From Flavobacterium lacus (lineage in GTDB: Bacteria > Bacteroidota > Bacteroidia > Flavobacteriales > Flavobacteriaceae), in contig NZ_QLSV01000005.1 of the NCBI RefSeq assembly GCF_003268815.1, positions 62,001 through 126,000 of the forward strand: DNA of 64,000 nucleotides. Direction: 5' to 3'. Under the pieces are notes generated by a model. The model was not told the origin of the DNA, made no database searches, and worked only from the letters and a program-made list of their open reading frames with translations. Made by a program: the position numbers and the translations under genes. Position 1 is the first letter of the stretch. Every line of letters starts with the position of its first letter. Shown here piece after piece: positions 25,798 through 34,809 of this stretch.

Positions 25798-27099
25798 ATG
25801 AAGAAAAACCTACTTATTTTTTCCCTTTCAATCTTTACATGTGCAATTACTTTTGCGCAAGATTCTACAGAAGTTTCAAAAGTTGACGAATACAATAAAT
25901 GGTCTATTGAACTAGGAGCTGGTCAAAGTAAAGGTATCAAACCTTACTCTCCGGGATACTATGCAAGTAATCCTGACAAAGTATTAGGAAGTTTTACTTT
26001 CAATCACTTTAATTTAGGAGTACGCTATATGTTTAGCCCAAAATTTGGTTTAAAATTAGATGGTGCTTTTGACAACTTACAAAATTTAAGTGATGAAAGC
26101 TTAGAATTTGAAATGCGTCAAATTAGAATTGGACTTCAAGGTGTTATTAATGCCGCTCGCTTGTTTGATATTCAAGAAAGTTTAGGTCGATTTGGCATGT
26201 TGTTTCATGGTGGTGTTCAAGTTGCTCAAATGACTCCTCAAATGGGAATCAATGAGGGTCGTAACGAGTGGAACGGTGGAATCATGGTTGGTTTTACACC
26301 AGAATTTAGAGTTACTAAAAATTTAGCTTTAACAGCTGATTTTACGTTAATATCAAATGTTAGACAACACTTTAATTGGGATGGTTCTTACTCAGATGGA
26401 AATAACAACCTAGCCGGAAGTATGTATACAACTTCGTTAGGTCTTTCTTATTCATTTGGGTCACACAAAATTCATGGCGATTTTGCAACCATCACAACCA
26501 AACAACAAGAGGAGATTAATGCTCTTGAAAAACGCGTAGGTCAAATTGAAAATGACATGAGCGATAGTGATCAAGACGGTGTGCCGGATTATTTGGATGC
26601 TGAACCAAACTCTATTGCAGGTGTAGCTGTTGATACAAAAGGTAGAATGGTTGACATCAACCAAAATGGTGTTCCGGATGAGTTAGAAAAGTACTTAAAT
26701 AATACCTATGTAACGAATCAAACGTACAACGCAGACGAAAAAACATCTGAAATGATGAAGAAATTCATTAATGATGGTTATGTTGCTACGTATTTCGACT
26801 TTAACAAAAGACAACCAACTAATGTATCTACAGAAGGTATTGATTTTATCAGAACTTATTTGTTGAACAATCCTTCCGCTTCTGTTGATATTATTGGGTT
26901 TGCTGATGAAATTGGAAATACACCATACAACAATAAGTTGGCCAATGATAGAGCTACCAACGTAAAAAACATCTTAATGAAAGCAGGAATTACTGCAGAA
27001 AGATTAAATGTAATTTCGAAAGGTGAAGACACATCGGTGGATAAAGATTCTGCTGGAGCAAGAAAATTGGTAAGAAGAGTAACTTTCAAAGTGAAATAA
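25798..27099 (+). CDS. OmpA-family outer-membrane protein with TSP type-3-like repeats
   Basis: A 433-residue outer-membrane protein. The signal peptide ends after ITFAQ (residue 21). An N-terminal beta barrel spans about 35-225, followed by a short coiled segment (QQEEINALEKRVGQIE), then calcium-binding thrombospondin type-3-like sequence (SDSDQDGVPDYLDAEP and DINQNGVPDE). Residues about 320-433 are the OmpA peptidoglycan-binding domain (YFDFNKRQP, IIGFADEIGNTPYNNKLANDRA). It links the outer membrane to the cell wall and is probably abundant, given the strong promoter and the terminator directly after it. Confidence 0.92.
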   Translation: MKKNLLIFSLSIFTCAITFAQDSTEVSKVDEYNKWSIELGAGQSKGIKPYSPGYYASNPDKVLGSFTFNHFNLGVRYMFSPKFGLKLDGAFDNLQNLSDESLEFEMRQIRIGLQGVINAARLFDIQESLGRFGMLFHGGVQVAQMTPQMGINEGRNEWNGGIMVGFTPEFRVTKNLALTADFTLISNVRQHFNWDGSYSDGNNNLAGSMYTTSLGLSYSFGSHKIHGDFATITTKQQEEINALEKRVGQIENDMSDSDQDGVPDYLDAEPNSIAGVAVDTKGRMVDINQNGVPDELEKYLNNTYVTNQTYNADEKTSEMMKKFINDGYVATYFDFNKRQPTNVSTEGIDFIRTYLLNNPSASVDIIGFADEIGNTPYNNKLANDRATNVKNILMKAGITAERLNVISKGEDTSVDKDSAGARKLVRRVTFKVK

Positions 27100-27129
27100 T
27101 TAACAATCGATTCTTAATAACTATAAATC

Positions 27130-27158
27130 AACCTCTGTTTTACGACAGAGGTTTTTTT
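27130..27158 (+). terminator. rho-independent terminator of the OmpA-like gene
   Basis: The stem AACCTCTG/CAGAGGTT (27130-27137 and 27146-27153) with an 8-base loop is followed by a run of T. It lies about 30 bases after the stop codon. Confidence 0.9.
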
Positions 27159-27178
27159 ATAACTTTCCAATAAAAAAC

Positions 27179-27583
27179 ATGACTACAAGAGATCGTTATA
27201 TTATCGAAAACAGAGGTGAAGCTCTGGGTGTAGTAACCGAACAATCTTCAAGCGAAGAGAAGTTTCAGAACGTAACCCTCCGCCCTATACTCAAACTTCA
27301 AAATGATTTGTTTGTTGATGTTTTTAAAAATTATATTTCAAAACATAAGAACGATTTTTATTCGTATTCCAATGAAAAGAAATTACAGTTTATTGACAAT
27401 TCCATCCAAAAAGACATCAAATTTAGAAACTCTTTAAAAGGAATGGTGATTGGATTATTCACTATTAATGAATACCAAGACTACATCAAAAATTCATCAA
27501 AGCTTAATAAAAGAATGATGAACATGTTGATTGAACGATTAAAAAGTAATATTCTGCTTTTTGATACACAGCAAGCCTCTTAA
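27179..27583 (+). CDS. conserved hypothetical protein
   Basis: A 134-residue soluble, charged, mostly helical protein without signal peptide or membrane helix. It contains a central QNVTLRPILKLQNDLFVDVFKNYI-like region and a second conserved-looking stretch, KDIKFRNSLKGMVIGLFT. I have seen similar flavobacterial proteins named glyoxalase, but no glyoxalase metal-ligand pattern is visible here. Its end overlaps the end of the convergent META-domain gene by 4 bases. Confidence 0.65.
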   Translation: MTTRDRYIIENRGEALGVVTEQSSSEEKFQNVTLRPILKLQNDLFVDVFKNYISKHKNDFYSYSNEKKLQFIDNSIQKDIKFRNSLKGMVIGLFTINEYQDYIKNSSKLNKRMMNMLIERLKSNILLFDTQQAS

Positions 27584-28350
27584 TCAATTTTTTTGAAAAC
27601 AACAATTACACCGTCTGCATTTATTAAATGCAAACGATTATTTTTGATTTTATACCCTGTTGAGCTTTGCAAAGCTTTTAGAAATATATTTTCCATATTT
27701 GTCTCACTACATGACATTCTGGTGGAAACAATACTTGAAAATCGTAATAATTCTCTTTCCTGAAAAATTGTTCCGGAAATACGATTACAACCAGCATATC
27801 CGGAAAATTTCTTTGCAGAAGAATTAATTTCTAACATTGGAATTTCATTTGAAAAATTAGCTAGCGTAACTTTTTTACCTTCTAATTCTTCCAAAAGCCA
27901 TACATCAAATAATCGATAATCAGCCATATAATTTCCACATCCGGAATAATTTATCGCTTCTTTTTGATTATCTCTTTTCAAACTAATATCAACCTGATAA
28001 TCATGTTTTAAGTCAGACATCCCATCAGAACAATTTTGCCTATTAATCGAAACTTCCATTTCACCACCTTCTGTTTTTACTCGATATAATTTCACATTTG
28101 TATCCGAGGAGCCAATAGGTTCTTTGTGTGGTGATATATATTCATTTTCAGCTTCTATTCCTTGAAAACGAATCTTTTCTTCAGAAATTTCTAAACTCCA
28201 AAACGGTTCTGTGCCTATGGCTTTAAAATAACCTTCTGCTTTTGATTTCAACAAAGGGGCTTCAGGAATAAGACTTTTATTTTCAATAGTTGTGGTGGTG
28301 GAACATCCCGCAAAAAAAATAATTACAGTTATAAATAGTATATTTTTCAT
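27580..28350 (-). CDS. lipoprotein with COG3650-like and META (HslJ-like) domains
   Basis: A 256-residue lipoprotein with its lipobox at FFAGCSTTT (Cys15). Residues about 40-150 contain the GTEPFWSLEI segment of the COG3650 family, followed by a conserved Cys-containing NRQNCSDGMSD. Residues about 155-256 are a META domain (LEELEGKKVTL, FSGYAGCNRISG, STRMSC). Such proteins sit in the periplasm or on the outer membrane and are linked to stress and heat resistance; no enzymatic role is known. The gene is single and convergent with the preceding hypothetical. Confidence 0.8.
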   Translation of the reverse strand: MKNILFITVIIFFAGCSTTTTIENKSLIPEAPLLKSKAEGYFKAIGTEPFWSLEISEEKIRFQGIEAENEYISPHKEPIGSSDTNVKLYRVKTEGGEMEVSINRQNCSDGMSDLKHDYQVDISLKRDNQKEAINYSGCGNYMADYRLFDVWLLEELEGKKVTLANFSNEIPMLEINSSAKKFSGYAGCNRISGTIFQERELLRFSSIVSTRMSCSETNMENIFLKALQSSTGYKIKNNRLHLINADGVIVVFKKID

Positions 28351-28655
28351 TACAAATGACTTTAATTTTAACTATAAATTTACGCTTTTTAACTAAGAAT
28401 TTTAATTTTTTTGATTGAAATCTAACCCCATACCAACTGATTCTGTATGCTTTTAAATACAATACACCATAATCCTATACATAAAGTTGACATTTTTTTT
28501 GCAAATACTTAAATCGAACCCTCAAAATCAAGTCTTTTTTTGAGCTTTTTACACCCTTTTTAAATTGTTAAAGACTATATCATAAAAATAATCAAAACAG
28601 ATTTTTTTGTCTTTACTTCTAATATTTTTTCATTATTATTGTTAAAACGAATGAT
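28351..28655. other. 305-bp AT-rich intergenic region
   Basis: This is the divergent spacer between the META lipoprotein and the esterase that opens the amidoligase island. It is rich in T runs. No clear -33/-7 pair or RNA gene was found. Confidence 0.5.
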
Positions 28656-29369
28656 ATGAGAGAAGAATATTTCAAATGGCACTCCCCTAACTTGGGCAGA
28701 GAAATTCAAATGTTGGTTTTTGGTCATGCCGGATATCCTGTTATATTGTTTCCAACTTCTATGGGAAGTTATCACGAAAATAGAGACCAAGGCCTCATTG
28801 CTTCCGCTAAATGGTACATCGAACAAGGATTAATTCAAATTTTTTGTCCGGAAAGTATTGACAAAGACAGCTTCTACAATAAAAAAATTCATCCTACTCA
28901 TCGTATTCAAAACCATGTTTGGTATGATAAAATGATTTGCCATGAAATTGTGGAAAAAGTAAAAAATAATACCTATGCGGGAAAAGTGGCCGTGGCTGGT
29001 TGCAGTTTTGGTGGTTACCATGCTGCCAATTTTGCCTTTCGTCATCCCGGCTATGTTAGTCACATTTTTTCAATGGGCGGAGCATTTAATATCAAAAATT
29101 TTATGGATGGTCATCATGATGACAATGTCTTTTATAACAGTCCGGAAGACTATTTACACGGACTAAACGATCGCGAGTTGTGGAACATGGACATTGTTTT
29201 AGGAACTTCTAATTGGGATATTTGTTTTGATGCTAATTTAAAACTCAGCCGTGTCCTTGCCCATCGCGATGTGTCGCATTGGTTAGATGTTCGTCAAGAT
29301 CGTGAACACGATTGGCCGGTGTGGAAAGAAATGTTTCCGCACTATTTATCAAGAATTAAATTTTTTTAA
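28656..29369 (+). CDS. alpha/beta-hydrolase-fold esterase
   Basis: A 237-residue cytoplasmic esterase of the esterase-D/putative esterase family. The nucleophile elbow is GCSFGG with Ser117; the C-terminal His may be in DREHDWPVW. No signal peptide is seen. It opens the plus-strand arm of the amidoligase island, 19 bases before an ATP-grasp gene, and a second esterase closes the other arm at 38035. Its substrate is unknown; hydrolysis or transfer of an ester in the island's product is a reasonable inference. Confidence 0.8.
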   Translation: MREEYFKWHSPNLGREIQMLVFGHAGYPVILFPTSMGSYHENRDQGLIASAKWYIEQGLIQIFCPESIDKDSFYNKKIHPTHRIQNHVWYDKMICHEIVEKVKNNTYAGKVAVAGCSFGGYHAANFAFRHPGYVSHIFSMGGAFNIKNFMDGHHDDNVFYNSPEDYLHGLNDRELWNMDIVLGTSNWDICFDANLKLSRVLAHRDVSHWLDVRQDREHDWPVWKEMFPHYLSRIKFF

Positions 29370-29388
29370 ACAACATAACGTACTTACT

Positions 29389-30345
29389 ATGAAAAAGATT
29401 GGAATTTTATTTGGAATGGAAGATACCTTCCCACAAGCATTTATAGACCGTGTAAATTCTAAAAACGAAAAAGGAATTGTAGCCGAAGCCGTTTCTATCG
29501 ACCAGGTCGTGCAAAACAAAGCCTCAGGATATGCGGTAATTATTGACCGAATTTCGCAAGACGTACCATTTTATAGAGCTTATTTAAAAAATGCCGCGTT
29601 AACCGGTACTGCCGTTATCAATAATCCATTTTGGTGGAGTGCCGATGATAAGTTTTTCAATAACTGTCTAGCAGATGTCTTAGGTGTTCCGTTGCCAAAT
29701 ACCGTAATTTTGCCTTCTGCCGAACACCCAACCGATACAACGAGCAAATCATTCAGAAATTTAGCCTATCCAATGAATTGGGAAGCTATTTTTGATTATG
29801 TAAAGTTTCCTGCCTATATGAAACCCTATGCCGGTGGCGGATGGAAAAATGTGTACCGACTAGAAAACCGTGATGAATTCTGGGAAGTTCATCGTGAAAC
29901 CGGACAATTAGTTATGCTCTTGCAAGAAGAAATTGTGTTTGATCAATATTTTCGTGTCTATTGTTTAGGGGGAAAAGCGGTTAAAATTATGCCTTATGAA
30001 CCTCGTAATCCGCATCATTTGCGTTATGTGGTGGATGGACCACCGGCAGACAAAAAATTATTGGCTACTGTAAAAGATTATACGCTTCGACTTTGCAAAG
30101 GATTAGGGTATGATTTTAATACGGTTGAATTTGCCGTGCGAGATGGGATTCCGTATGCCATCGATTTTGGAAATCCAGCTCCGGATGCTGAATTGACTTC
30201 CGTAGGAAAAGAGAATTTTGAATGGGTGGTCGAAGAAGCCGCAAAGATGGCCATTGAATACGCTAAAAAACACAAAGAAGGTCAAATGAACCTAACTTGG
30301 GGAACTTTTATGAAAGGTTCTGTAAACGACGCCAAACGATTTTAA
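29389..30345 (+). CDS. ATP-grasp ligase-like protein
   Basis: A 318-residue protein with an ATP-grasp fold: a pre-grasp domain, then the nucleotide-binding lysine and glycine-rich loop (PAYMKPYAGGGWKNVY), then the metal- and ATP-binding strand (FNTVEFAVRDGIPYAIDFGNP), where Glu and Asp/Asn are the usual magnesium ligands. The ATG at 29389 starts the protein with the beta strand KKIGILFGMED; an earlier start lies in the esterase gene. ATP-grasp enzymes activate a carboxylate as acyl-phosphate and join it to an amine or thiol. Substrates are unknown. Confidence 0.8.
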   Translation: MKKIGILFGMEDTFPQAFIDRVNSKNEKGIVAEAVSIDQVVQNKASGYAVIIDRISQDVPFYRAYLKNAALTGTAVINNPFWWSADDKFFNNCLADVLGVPLPNTVILPSAEHPTDTTSKSFRNLAYPMNWEAIFDYVKFPAYMKPYAGGGWKNVYRLENRDEFWEVHRETGQLVMLLQEEIVFDQYFRVYCLGGKAVKIMPYEPRNPHHLRYVVDGPPADKKLLATVKDYTLRLCKGLGYDFNTVEFAVRDGIPYAIDFGNPAPDAELTSVGKENFEWVVEEAAKMAIEYAKKHKEGQMNLTWGTFMKGSVNDAKRF

Positions 30346-30375
30346 TAATTTTCAATTAACTAATTGAATAACCGA

Positions 30376-31491
30376 ATGATTATAAAGAAAGAATTACCCG
30401 TTTTCACACTCGGTGTAGAGGAAGAATACTTGATTATTGATCCCGTAACAAGAGACTTGCGTTCGCACATGTCAAAAATTGTTGATGGTGCCAAAATCAT
30501 TCTTCAAGAGCAAGTAAAAGCCGAAATGCACCAATCCGTTGTAGAAGTTGGTACAAACATTTGTAAAAATGTAAAAGAAGCCCGCGAGGAAATTACTTTC
30601 TTACGCAAAAAAATAGTTGAATTAGCTGCCAATCAAGGTTTGGTTGTGGGGGCTGCCGGAACGCATCCATTTTCTAAATGGCAAGATCAACCCATCACTG
30701 ATGATCCTCGTTACCACATGATTGTGAACGAATTACAAGATGCTGCTCGTTCCAATTTGATATTCGGAATGCATTGCCACGTGGGTATCGAAAGCCGTGA
30801 GGTTGGCTTACAATTAATCAACCAAGCGTGTTATTTTTTACCGCATATTTTTTCGCTTTCCACCAATTCACCTTTCTGGGAAGGAAGAAATACAGGATAC
30901 AAATCGTTTAGAACCAAGGTTTTTGATAAATTTCCCCGTACCGGTTTACCGGAATATTTTGATTCGGTTCAGTCCTATGATAACTTCTTAGAAACATTAG
31001 TCAAAACGAATTGTATCGATAATCCGAAAAAAATTTGGTGGGATTTACGTTTGCATCCATTTTACAACACAATTGAATTCCGTATTTGTGATATGAGTTT
31101 AACGGTGGATGAAACGATTTGTATTGTCGCCATTATCCAAGCTATTGTTGCAAAGTTGTATAAACTAAACATGTCCAACACCAGTTTTAATGTGTACCGA
31201 TTGGCGTTGATTAAAGAAAATAAATTCCGAGCCGCTCGTTATGGTGTGCAAGGAAATATGATTGATTTTGGTTTGCAAAAAGAAGTGCCTACCAAAGATT
31301 TAATTCTCGAACTACTTGAATTTATTGATGATGTAGTGGATGAATTAGGAAGCCGTGACGAAATTAATTACGTGCATACCATCCTTCGCGAAGGAACCGG
31401 AGCCGCTAAACAATTAGCCGTTTTTGAACAAACACAGGATTTAACCAAAGTAGTGGATTTCATCACCAGCGAGTTTACGAAAGGAATTTAA
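30376..31491 (+). CDS. carboxylate-amine ligase, GCS2 (glutamate-cysteine ligase-like) family
   Basis: A 371-residue enzyme of the COG2170/YbdK type. The N-terminal metal-binding motif is TLGVEEEYLIID. Further family segments are the FGMHCHVGI region and the WWDLRLHPFYNTIEFRICDM region, which carries Arg and Glu ligands. These enzymes form a gamma-glutamyl-type amide from glutamate and an amine using ATP. I chose the ATG at 30376 rather than a TTG four codons upstream. It follows the ATP-grasp gene by 30 bases, so two amide-forming ligases lie in tandem. Confidence 0.88.
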   Translation: MIIKKELPVFTLGVEEEYLIIDPVTRDLRSHMSKIVDGAKIILQEQVKAEMHQSVVEVGTNICKNVKEAREEITFLRKKIVELAANQGLVVGAAGTHPFSKWQDQPITDDPRYHMIVNELQDAARSNLIFGMHCHVGIESREVGLQLINQACYFLPHIFSLSTNSPFWEGRNTGYKSFRTKVFDKFPRTGLPEYFDSVQSYDNFLETLVKTNCIDNPKKIWWDLRLHPFYNTIEFRICDMSLTVDETICIVAIIQAIVAKLYKLNMSNTSFNVYRLALIKENKFRAARYGVQGNMIDFGLQKEVPTKDLILELLEFIDDVVDELGSRDEINYVHTILREGTGAAKQLAVFEQTQDLTKVVDFITSEFTKGI

Positions 31492-31499
31492 CAACACTT

Positions 31500-31590
31500 T
31501 TGTCATTCTGAAAGCTGGCGAAGTCGAAAGACGACACGAGCGAAAGCGAACTGGCAAAGCAATCTCTTGCAAAGCAAGAAAATGTGTTAA
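31500..31590 (+). repeat. degenerate intergenic repeat element
   Basis: The sequence between the GCS2 ligase and the amidotransferase starts TGTCATTCTGAAAGC and continues with CGAAGTCGAAAGACGAC and CAATCTCTTGCAAAGCAAG. It is of a kind that I know as scattered non-coding repeats in flavobacterial genomes. It is more GC-rich than its surroundings, and CTTGC-AAA-GCAAG forms a small hairpin. Assignment to a repeat family is from memory, not from a search. Confidence 0.45.
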
Positions 31591-31643
31591 TATGTTTGTT
31601 ACAAACCAAAAAGTTGCAAATAACCTATTCTTTTTAAATAAGT

Positions 31644-31651
31644 TATCTTTG
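31644..31651 (+). promoter_or_regulatory. -7 element of the glutamine amidotransferase gene
   Basis: TATCTTTG, followed by CATC, matches the Bacteroidetes -7 box exactly and lies 21 bases before the ATG. The -33 box is not clear. It implies that the amidotransferase has its own promoter inside the island. Confidence 0.55.
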
Positions 31652-31671
31652 CATCATAAAATAGTTACCAA

Positions 31672-32499
31672 ATGAACACACAAATCAAAATAGCGGTTTT
31701 AGATATGTATGACGGCGAACCTAACCAAGGTATGCGATGTATCATCGATATCATTAACCGATTCAATCAAATGATTTCATTTCAAATCTTTGATGTGCGG
31801 GGAAAAAATGAACTTCCGGAGCTCAGTAGATTTGATATTTATATTTCAACCGGTGGTCCGGGCAATCCTTTGGAAGGTGATGGTGTATGGGATGTAAACT
31901 ATTATAATTTAATCGATTCGATTTGGAAATGGAATAAGGAAAACGAAATGAAAAAACATGTGTTGTTCATTTGTCATTCCTTTCAGATGGCTTGCAAACA
32001 CTTTGGTTTAGCCGAAATTAATAAACGAAAAGATACTTCTTTTGGGGTGATGACAACGCACAAAGTGAATCATGGTTTGACCGATCCGTTGTTTGAAGGC
32101 TTAAACAATCCATTCTATTCTATTGATAGTCGCGATTACCAAGTAGTACAACCCCATTTAAAACTTTTCAAGAAAATGGGTGCCGAAATTATCGCCTTAG
32201 AAAAAATTAGAGACCATGTTCAATACGAACGAGCTATTATGGGTATTCGATTTTCTAATGAAATCGTCGGATTACAATTTCATCCCGAAGCTGATCCCAT
32301 CAGTTTTTTAGCTCACATGAAAAACAGAGCTTTTCGCGAAAAAATTATTGCGATGAAAGGTCGGGTTAAATTCTTGAAAATGTTGGAATATTTAGTGGAA
32401 GAAGATAAAATTTACTTGACCAATGAAACAATTATTCCAAACTTTCTTCGCATCGCCATCAACGATTTGTTAAAACATAAAAAAATACTCTCTAACTAA
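31672..32499 (+). CDS. class I glutamine amidotransferase (GMP synthase-like)
   Basis: A 275-residue GATase. The Cys-His-Glu triad is present: Cys101 in FICHSFQM, His204 and Glu206 in LQFHPEAD. The nucleophile elbow reads Cys-His-Ser-Phe-Gln, differing from the usual Cys-x-Gly-x-Gln at the glycine. About 60 extra residues follow the triad. It should release ammonia from glutamine, or hydrolyse a gamma-glutamyl compound, for a partner such as the adjacent ligases. A terminator follows, so it may form its own transcription unit. Confidence 0.83.
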   Translation: MNTQIKIAVLDMYDGEPNQGMRCIIDIINRFNQMISFQIFDVRGKNELPELSRFDIYISTGGPGNPLEGDGVWDVNYYNLIDSIWKWNKENEMKKHVLFICHSFQMACKHFGLAEINKRKDTSFGVMTTHKVNHGLTDPLFEGLNNPFYSIDSRDYQVVQPHLKLFKKMGAEIIALEKIRDHVQYERAIMGIRFSNEIVGLQFHPEADPISFLAHMKNRAFREKIIAMKGRVKFLKMLEYLVEEDKIYLTNETIIPNFLRIAINDLLKHKKILSN

Positions 32500-32522
32500 G
32501 TTTTATAATTTTAAATTTCAAT

Positions 32523-32557
32523 AAAGGCACACTAGTATTTTCTTTTGTGCCTTTTTT
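32523..32557 (+). terminator. rho-independent terminator after the glutamine amidotransferase
   Basis: The stem AAAGGCACA/TGTGCCTTT (32523-32531 and 32546-32554) with a 14-base loop is followed by T residues. Confidence 0.8.
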
Positions 32558-32572
32558 AAAAATATTTTTGAT

Positions 32573-33763
32573 ATGAATACAGCGTACAGAAAACAATTCA
32601 ACGAACAATTTACCACCGAAAAATACGATCAATTAATCGATTCGATAACAACTGATTTTAATTATAGACCTACTTTCAGAATTGGTGAAACGCCTTTTTT
32701 CATTTCCGATGAACTTAAAAATCAATTGTTAGAAGGCTGTAATGAAGTGATAGCTTTTATTCAACAAGACAACTTTAAAGAATTAACAAACAAAGCATTA
32801 GAATTAAACAGAAAAGTTCCAAACGAAGACAATCACACCACTTTTTTAGCCATCGATTTTGGTATTTGTGAAGAAGATGGAAAAGTTATTCCGAAGCTTA
32901 TTGAAGTACAAGGATTTCCTTCGTTGTTTAATTTTCAGAATCACTTGTCTCAAAAATTTGCTGACCTCTACCCTTTTCTGAATGAATTGACTCCTTATTT
33001 AAATGGTTTGGATAACGAATCGTATTTGAAAATAATCGAAGAAGTGATTTGCAACAATTACCCGAAAGAAAATGTAATTCTCCTGGAAATTGAACCTGAA
33101 AAGCAAAATACTAAAATTGATTTCTACTATTGCAAACGCGACATCGGAATTCCGGTAGTTTGTGTGACGGAATTAATTCAAAAAGGAAAAAAACTATTTT
33201 ATACCAATAATAAAGGTGTTGAAATTGAAGTAAAACGAATCTACAACCGTGTCATTTTTGACGAATTGGATTTACGAACCGATTTGCAACTCAACTTTGA
33301 TTTTTCTGCCGATTTAGAAGTAGAATGGGCCGGCCATCCAAATTGGTTTTTCCGAATCAGTAAATTTATTTTGCCTTATTTAAAAGGAAAATACTTCATC
33401 GAAACCACCTTATTAAGCGATTTAAAAGAAATTCCGACCGATTTAGAAAACTATGTGCTTAAACCTTTGTTTTCCTTCTCCGGAAGCGGCGTAATCTTCC
33501 ACGTCAAAAAAGAAGACATCGAAGCCGTCACAGAAAAAGACTTATACATTCTCCAGAAAAAAGTAAACTATCTTCCCATCATTCAATCACCGGATGGCAA
33601 AGTAAAAGCCGAAGTTCGTTTATTAGCCGTTTGGAAAAAAGATGCTCCCTCGCCTACTTTAGTCACCAATTTAGTCCGACTCAGCCGTGGCGAAATGATT
33701 GGTGTGAAATTCAATAAAGATAAAGATTGGGTTGGTGGAACGGTTGGGATGTTTGAGAGATAA
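32573..33763 (+). CDS. ATP-grasp-like protein
   Basis: A 396-residue protein whose C-terminal half looks like an ATP-grasp domain: YVLKPLFSFSGSGVIF supplies the lysine and glycine/serine-rich loop, KAEVRLLAVW a conserved Glu-Arg strand, and LVRLSRGEMIGVKFN the loop near the C-terminus. The N-terminal half has a long helix and FLAIDFGICEEDGKVIPKLIEVQGFPS, an acidic strand seen in carboxylate-amine ligases. No closer relative is recognised. It is the last plus-strand gene of the island, after a terminator, so it may be expressed separately. Confidence 0.65.
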   Translation: MNTAYRKQFNEQFTTEKYDQLIDSITTDFNYRPTFRIGETPFFISDELKNQLLEGCNEVIAFIQQDNFKELTNKALELNRKVPNEDNHTTFLAIDFGICEEDGKVIPKLIEVQGFPSLFNFQNHLSQKFADLYPFLNELTPYLNGLDNESYLKIIEEVICNNYPKENVILLEIEPEKQNTKIDFYYCKRDIGIPVVCVTELIQKGKKLFYTNNKGVEIEVKRIYNRVIFDELDLRTDLQLNFDFSADLEVEWAGHPNWFFRISKFILPYLKGKYFIETTLLSDLKEIPTDLENYVLKPLFSFSGSGVIFHVKKEDIEAVTEKDLYILQKKVNYLPIIQSPDGKVKAEVRLLAVWKKDAPSPTLVTNLVRLSRGEMIGVKFNKDKDWVGGTVGMFER

Positions 33764-33764
33764 A

Positions 33765-34172
33765 TTAATTATGTTGTAGTGAGTTTTTTATATTATTTCT
33801 TTCAAGCGAAAAATGATTTGATTTACTTTCTGTAAATAATATTAATTCCATAATCCTTTCCTTAAGATTTATGTTGGATTTTAATTTTTGTATAATTAAA
33901 TCATCCTTTTCAGAATAGATTACGTTGTAAAAACTAAAAATTATTTTGTCTAGCACATACAAATCAACTAACTCAAGTTTCTTTTCTAAATCAACTATTG
34001 TATTCTCTGAAACAGCAATAATAGAAAAACCATAATTCTTTTTTAATAGATGATCTAACTCGATTAATTCAATTGAGACTGATTTACGTTTCTTTCTAAA
34101 TAATGATTCAATAATTTCATTTAACTTTAGAATCATCAACATAATAGCATCTAGTCCGGCTCTTGAAAACAT
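33765..34172 (-). CDS. hypothetical protein
   Basis: A 135-residue charged, mostly helical protein with many Lys, Glu and Ile residues and no signal peptide. It is not recognised. Its stop lies one base from the stop of the ATP-grasp gene on the other strand. Composition is more AT-rich than the flanking enzymes, suggesting a more recent arrival between the two arms. Confidence 0.5.
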   Translation of the reverse strand: MFSRAGLDAIMLMILKLNEIIESLFRKKRKSVSIELIELDHLLKKNYGFSIIAVSENTIVDLEKKLELVDLYVLDKIIFSFYNVIYSEKDDLIIQKLKSNINLKERIMELILFTESKSNHFSLERNNIKNSLQHN

Positions 34173-34266
34173 TTTAAATAGTTGTATTAAATTTCATTTT
34201 TTCAAAAAATAATAAATTCTTATTCATAACTTGATTATAATTATTGAAGCTTTTCAAATATATTAA

Positions 34267-34809
34267 TTATTTATTATAATTCCTCCTCACCTCTCCAAAA
34301 CTCATCCCATCATAAATCATTCTCGTCACAATTTCTTTTCTTAAAATACCCAAATCCTCATACTCCAAATACTTCGCCCAATCTTCTTCATTTAAAATTT
34401 GTTTGATAGTTTTAATCGTTTTGGCAGTTTCAGAAGCATTTCGTAACGCTGCTTTTCCATCATAAAACGGCATATCTTTATGAAAAAAATCAATGGTTTT
34501 CTGTTCAAAATCCACTTGAATAAAGAACAAGTTGGCGGTTTCGTCATTGGGGAAAAAATCAGTCCAGCGAGCAAAACCTATTTTGGTGTGTTGGTTTTTA
34601 TAGTCGGTTAATGGTAGCAATCGCCAACGACAATTAGCAGCTCTTCCCCAATGATTGGAGCTGCGGTAAACACCATCCTCAGTAAAAAAATATTCACTTC
34701 CTGACTTACTTTTGAAATGCGATTTTTGCAACTCAAAATCTGTTTGAGAAACTTCTTTCCAAAGGCAAAAAGTGTGTTTATGGAAGTTTTTGGAGTGGTA
34801 GGTTTTCAA
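34267..34809 (-). CDS. hypothetical protein
   Basis: A 180-residue soluble protein rich in aromatic residues (GVYRSSNHWGRAANCRW and FARWTDFFPND). It is not recognised. It overlaps the upstream lipoprotein gene by four bases (ATGA), so the two are translationally coupled. No link to the amide-ligase genes is visible apart from position. Confidence 0.6.
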   Translation of the reverse strand: MKTYHSKNFHKHTFCLWKEVSQTDFELQKSHFKSKSGSEYFFTEDGVYRSSNHWGRAANCRWRLLPLTDYKNQHTKIGFARWTDFFPNDETANLFFIQVDFEQKTIDFFHKDMPFYDGKAALRNASETAKTIKTIKQILNEEDWAKYLEYEDLGILRKEIVTRMIYDGMSFGEVRRNYNK

